From: Caldilinea sp. CFX5
GTDB taxonomy: Bacteria; Chloroflexota; Anaerolineae; Caldilineales; Caldilineaceae
Reading direction: 5' to 3'
NCBI GenBank assembly: GCA_021405325.1
Contig: QWII01000026.1
Location: forward strand, 32,798 to 96,797
DNA length: 64,000 bases
A program made the position numbers and the translations under genes. Under the pieces are notes generated by a model. It worked only from the letters and a program-made list of their open reading frames with translations, was not told the DNA's origin and did no database searches. Positions 61,110 to 64,000 of the stretch are shown one piece after another. Positions within the stretch are counted from its first letter, which is position 1. Each line of letters begins with the position of its first letter.

Positions 61110-61550
61110 ATGACGACCGTTTTCAAACCAGCAGGGACACGGCACAAGCCAGCGCTGCACGATGCCAGCCAGATCGCTATGTATCTGCGAAATTACGCCG
61201 TCTTGATCGGTGATGCCACGGAATTGGCCGAAGAGTGGGCAACGATGGCTGAACAGGAGCAGATTCATCACCGTTCGCTGGCCATGCAAATTTGGGGCAT
61301 GCGCCATACGCTCGGCGAACTCTACCGGACAAACCAGTTGACGCCGACCCAAGTTCAGGAGTTAACCCGCCTGGATCATGCGCTTTTAGAACAGGCCGCC
61401 GCCATCGAAACCGCCTACGGCCCCTCGATCTGGCAACTGGTCAGAAATCTGGTGGACTGGGGTACACCGTTGAGCGAAGAAGAAGGCAGCGTGCAACTGG
61501 CCGTGCCGGTGCGGGCGTTGCCGGAGTTAGCAAAACACTTTGCGCGCTAA
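61110..61550 (+). CDS. Unknown protein, mosaic paralogue B
   Basis: 146 residues. The C-terminal half (RLDHALLEQAAAIETAYGPS, then VRNLVDWGTPLSEEEGS, ending ELAKHFAR) is almost identical to that of the protein at 51888, also at DNA level, while the N-terminal half is only weakly similar (both have an LIG-x-A-x-ELAE core). GGGGAAAGG precedes ATG 61110. It converges on the radical SAM gene, 9 bp away. I cannot assign a family; all-helical by eye. Confidence 0.7.
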   Translation: MTTVFKPAGTRHKPALHDASQIAMYLRNYAVLIGDATELAEEWATMAEQEQIHHRSLAMQIWGMRHTLGELYRTNQLTPTQVQELTRLDHALLEQAAAIETAYGPSIWQLVRNLVDWGTPLSEEEGSVQLAVPVRALPELAKHFAR

Positions 61551-61559
61551 TGTGCGCCG

Positions 61560-62543
61560 CTACTCGTGCAGAGCAATCTGCCCAATTTGTGAAGTTTGAT
61601 AGGGGCGATAACAGGGCAGCCGGGGCAAATGCTGTGTCGCCGCCAGCAAGCCCTGATAAGTCAATGCCGGGAGCAGTTGACCGCTGTCAATAAACGAACA
61701 GGCTTTGACCACCTTCTCCTCGCTGATCGACACAAACCAATCATTCGCCCCACAACCCATATCGCTGCTGCGCATTCTAGGGGGCGGTGGCTGACAAGCG
61801 GTCAACCGAATGGCGTTCAGCGCGTTCTCGACGCCCAGGCTCTTGATAAAGGCGGCGACCTCAGTTGCCGACAACGACTCCGCAGCGAATTGCAGGCCAA
61901 AACCGGCGGGCAACATGGTCAGCAACAAAATGTCGTGGTAGCCGGCTACGACAAACTGCGCAACCGCCTGGCGACAAGCGTCCAATTGGCTGCGCCACAG
62001 CAACAAATTGATCCCCACCTGACTGACGCTTTGGCGACAGCGGTCGGCTCTGGCGATGATGGTCGCCGCCTCGTCGGGCGTGTGACAGGAGAGACGCAGC
62101 GGCAGATCCGGCAACCGTTCAACCTGGAGGGCCGGAATCCCGCTCGTCGTAAAGGTCAACGCCAGGGCAACGCGGCCATAGAGCGCGTTCACGAGGTCAT
62201 AAAAATCCTTGCCCGCCTGTGGATCTGCCCACAACGTTGGCTCGCCACCGCCCAGCATGACGCTAAAGACATTGTTCTGGTCCAGGTCGGTGATAAAAGC
62301 GAGCAATTCGTCGTAGCGCCAGTGAGTCGTCCCCACTTTGGTCGAAGAAGCATAGCAAAACGGACAGCCCTTGTAACAGCGCCCGGTAATGGCAATCGAG
62401 ACGTTCAAAGGCTGCCAGCGCTCCGCTTTGACATCGGTGTCCAGCACATTGAGTCCCGTCGCCGGGAAATATTGCCATAGCCCCAGGGGTGTTGGGGCGG
62501 ATTTGCCATGACCCATTGGCGCCATTTGACGCAACTGCTGCAT
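61560..62543 (-). CDS. Radical SAM protein with C-terminal cysteines
   Basis: 327 residues. ITGRCYKGCPFCYASS carries the CxxxCxxC cluster (Cys56, Cys60, Cys63) and GGGEPT near 98 the SAM-binding loop. Toward the C terminus Cys264 (DMGCGAND), Cys282 (VVKACSF) and Cys311 (LPCYRP) resemble an auxiliary-cluster region of the SPASM type, although shortened. Such proteins modify peptides or proteins. The ATG at 62543 follows AAGGGTAACT and lies 2 bp after the stop of the 180-residue gene, so the two are translationally linked. No small peptide substrate is obvious nearby. Exact role unknown. Confidence 0.85.
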   Translation of the reverse strand: MQQLRQMAPMGHGKSAPTPLGLWQYFPATGLNVLDTDVKAERWQPLNVSIAITGRCYKGCPFCYASSTKVGTTHWRYDELLAFITDLDQNNVFSVMLGGGEPTLWADPQAGKDFYDLVNALYGRVALALTFTTSGIPALQVERLPDLPLRLSCHTPDEAATIIARADRCRQSVSQVGINLLLWRSQLDACRQAVAQFVVAGYHDILLLTMLPAGFGLQFAAESLSATEVAAFIKSLGVENALNAIRLTACQPPPPRMRSSDMGCGANDWFVSISEEKVVKACSFIDSGQLLPALTYQGLLAATQHLPRLPCYRPYQTSQIGQIALHE

Positions 62544-62545
62544 AG

Positions 62546-63088
62546 TTACCCTTCCCAATGATGACGCCAATCTGGCCCTAGCTCTAATTCTTCTCGCCGT
62601 TCTTTGGAAAGACCATAATAGAGGCGCGCCAGTTCAGCCGCCAGCAACACATCCCCCTCTTCATCGCGATCGACAAAGACAATGGCCGCCTCCGGCGTAC
62701 CGCCCTTGAGCAACAGATCGCAACATTCGGTGGTCGAATAGGTGTTGGAATCGACGGACAGACTCCAATCATCTTCGTCCAGCCGGGAGGAATCGTCTGT
62801 GATCTCGTCACGCTGCACCTGAACCACTTCCCGAATGTGTTCCTCGCTGGATGCTGGGTAGAAATGAAAACCAGCAGGCAGCAGGGAGATGAGCGTTAAC
62901 GCCGCGTCAGTGAACTCGCCATAATCATGCGCAAGCGCCGGCCCACCCAAAATATAAGGGCCGCCACCATCAGCCACATAGAGCGAAAAATGGCCCACGT
63001 CCCCATCGGGGTCGAGATAGAGAAAATTGACCGTACCGGAGTGATTGGTTGGTTGGTTAAACCAGACAAGCTTTGGCATTGGTGTCAT
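62546..63088 (-). CDS. Unknown acidic protein between xisI and the radical SAM gene
   Basis: 180 residues, strongly acidic, no signal or membrane segment. Regions: GTVNFLYLDPDGDVGHFSLY, then PYILGGPALAHDYGEF, DDSSRLDEDDWSLSVDSNTY, CCDLLLKGGTPEAAIVFVD and a basic-acidic end. I know no family for it. It starts 13 bp after xisI ends and stops 2 bp before the radical SAM start, so it is part of the operon and could be a partner or substrate of that enzyme (inference). ATG 63079 (MPKLVWFN) is an alternative start with better spacing from AGGAAAGG. Confidence 0.7.
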   Translation of the reverse strand: MTPMPKLVWFNQPTNHSGTVNFLYLDPDGDVGHFSLYVADGGGPYILGGPALAHDYGEFTDAALTLISLLPAGFHFYPASSEEHIREVVQVQRDEITDDSSRLDEDDWSLSVDSNTYSTTECCDLLLKGGTPEAAIVFVDRDEEGDVLLAAELARLYYGLSKERREELELGPDWRHHWEG

Positions 63089-63101
63089 CCTTTCCTACTG
63101 C

Positions 63102-63446
63102 TCACGTCACCGCAAATTCCGTATAGGGGCGGACCGATGGATGGTGAAAAGCCAATACAATGTCTTCGGGTGGCACCCCTGCCTCTAGTAGGTCAGTGGC
63201 AATACCATGCTCGGTGCCGTCAACTTCAATATAGAACTTATTGTTATGGAGACGCACGTAAAGGGCTGTGTTCCACACATGCTTCCGATCGGCCCAACCG
63301 ATGGTGTGGAGGAGATAGTGTTCCCGTTCATCGTCAAAAACAAGAAAGGTTTCAACGCCCTCCTTCTGATGCCGCTTTAGTAACTCGGCGTAGCTTTGCA
63401 ATACCCGTTTAATCAGCGCACGATATTCGTCTAATTTTCGATCCAT
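63102..63446 (-). CDS. xisI: XisI family protein
   Basis: 114 residues, the full family length. MDRKLDEYRALIKRVLQSYA is followed by YLLHTIGWADRKHVWNTALY, VRLHNNKFYIEVDGTEHGIA and the ending ILAFHHPSVRPYTEFAV, standard for XisI (PF08869). In Anabaena XisI and XisH control excision of the fdxN element together with the recombinase XisF, which is absent here. GGAG precedes ATG 63446. It overlaps the xisH reading frame end by 16 bp. Confidence 0.92.
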   Translation of the reverse strand: MDRKLDEYRALIKRVLQSYAELLKRHQKEGVETFLVFDDEREHYLLHTIGWADRKHVWNTALYVRLHNNKFYIEVDGTEHGIATDLLEAGVPPEDIVLAFHHPSVRPYTEFAVT

Positions 63447-63853
63447 TCTGTGATCTCCTTTGTTTCGGGATTCACAACCAGTAGGCGAACTTTGTAGTCT
63501 TGGAGCAACATTTGAATCGCTTTACTTCCCATGAACGTGTTATAGGCAATATCGCTGGTTGCCAAATATAGTTTGTGTTCCGGCTCAAGCCGCCGCAGAA
63601 AACTAAGGTAGACTAAATATTAACCGAGCGCTTCTTCCAAATCTTCCAGTACAGAACGGCGGATAAAACTTTTGATTTCAACGGCAATTTTTTCCAACCC
63701 CCGTTCTGCGCCCAGTAAGCTGCGTTGAGCGCCCAAATCAGGAAAGACGCTTTTGTCTTCATAAGAGAGCGTCAACGGATCATCTGTAATTGTCCACCCG
63801 TCATTTACTAGCGCTTTGCACACCGGCTCGTAAATCAGATCCTTTGCCGCCAT
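63431..63853 (-). pseudogene. xisH: xisH interrupted by one in-frame TAA
   Basis: From ATG 63853 (GGTGGA five bases upstream) the frame reads MAAKDLIYEPVCKALVNDGW, then VFPDLGAQRSLLGAER and KIAVEIKSFIRRSVLEDLEE with a PD-(D/E)XK-type Asp and E-x-K. At 63620-63622 TAA replaces the Gln usually found in the (G)QYLVY segment. Translation past it gives YLVYLSFLRRLEPEHKLYLA and the normal end EITEWIEN, stopping at 63431 inside xisI. One C-to-T change would restore the gene. The catalytic residues lie before the stop, so a short product might retain some fold. Confidence 0.88.
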
Positions 63854-63991
63854 TGATTCCACCATTTTCAAAAAGATGAATTTTGAGGTTAGTATACCAT
63901 AATCTAGTTACCGTAGGGTTTGAAAGAAGTGGACAATATCCCCACTCTTCTGATATGGTCAGAGTGCGAAAAAGATCATAATCAGGAGGGA

Positions 63992-64000
63992 ATGATGAAT
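63992..64000 (+). CDS. Start of a gene leaving the window
   Basis: AGGAGGG at 63984-63990 is followed by ATGATGAAT at the window edge. The ribosome site is strong, and the position is divergent from xisH. Only two or three codons are visible, so no product can be named. Confidence 0.35.

Noticed and set aside
1..64000. tRNA, rRNA, insertion sequences, prophage genes or integrases
   Set aside because: I looked for CCA-ended cloverleafs, rRNA-like tracts, DDE transposase or integrase motifs and found none that I could support.

Overview
The window is a gene-dense chromosomal segment of roughly 57 percent GC (estimated by eye). It has no rRNA, tRNA, CRISPR array or insertion sequence that I can see. 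I infer a Chloroflexota bacterium, probably of the Anaerolineae/Caldilineae type. The reasons are several very large MalT-, LuxR- and XRE-type STAND ATPase regulators, F420-dependent LLM and berberine-bridge oxidoreductases, multiplied zinc-free MDR reductase and DUF4386 genes, LVIVD propeller, DUF4058, XisH/XisI and DUF5678/retropepsin families, and many long perfect inverted repeats between genes. This is inference from gene families, not from a marker gene.

Region 1 (1-13855) begins inside a MalT-like regulator. It continues with a CPBP protease, an alpha/beta hydrolase, a GNAT fragment, a beta-lactamase-fold serine hydrolase and a block of repeated modules (DUF4386 membrane protein plus MDR reductase; four MDR copies, two intact DUF4386 copies and one truncated). 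Two genes here share an 86-bp upstream element made of three 12-bp direct repeats and a palindrome, a candidate operator for the neighbouring regulator.

Region 2 (13905-34444) is metabolic and reads as sugar-acid catabolism: mannonate dehydratase, HpcH/HpaI aldolase, PfkB kinase, two DHDPS-fold lyases, an Ldh2-type dehydrogenase, an RraA-like protein, a TIM-barrel isomerase, an MFS transporter and an amidohydrolase. Phosphoglucomutase, an M81/MlrC protein and YceI are also present. Two decayed genes lie here (an MBL-fold hydrolase and a DUF4058 gene).

Region 3 (34502-53228) carries a tight minus-strand operon of APH-like, GNAT and AAC(6')-like enzymes, two methyltransferases (one fused to an oddly ordered hydrolase-like region), an LVIVD lipoprotein, two large regulators, an intact antitoxin-like gene beside a gutted vapC, LLM and FAD oxidoreductases, an ANT(4')-like nucleotidyltransferase and two ester cyclases. 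Two XRE-STAND regulators (41490 and 53331) share a leader with a dyad overlapping the translation start region. A third leader copy is orphaned at 45844.

Region 4 (53331-64000) holds the second XRE-STAND regulator, a sugar ABC transporter (permease, permease, Tat-type binding lipoprotein), a DUF5678/retropepsin pair, a second copy of an unknown protein also found beside the ANT(4') gene, and a compact operon xisH-xisI-unknown-radical SAM. xisH is interrupted by one in-frame stop. This last operon and the mosaic unknown-protein pair are the most interesting undescribed items.
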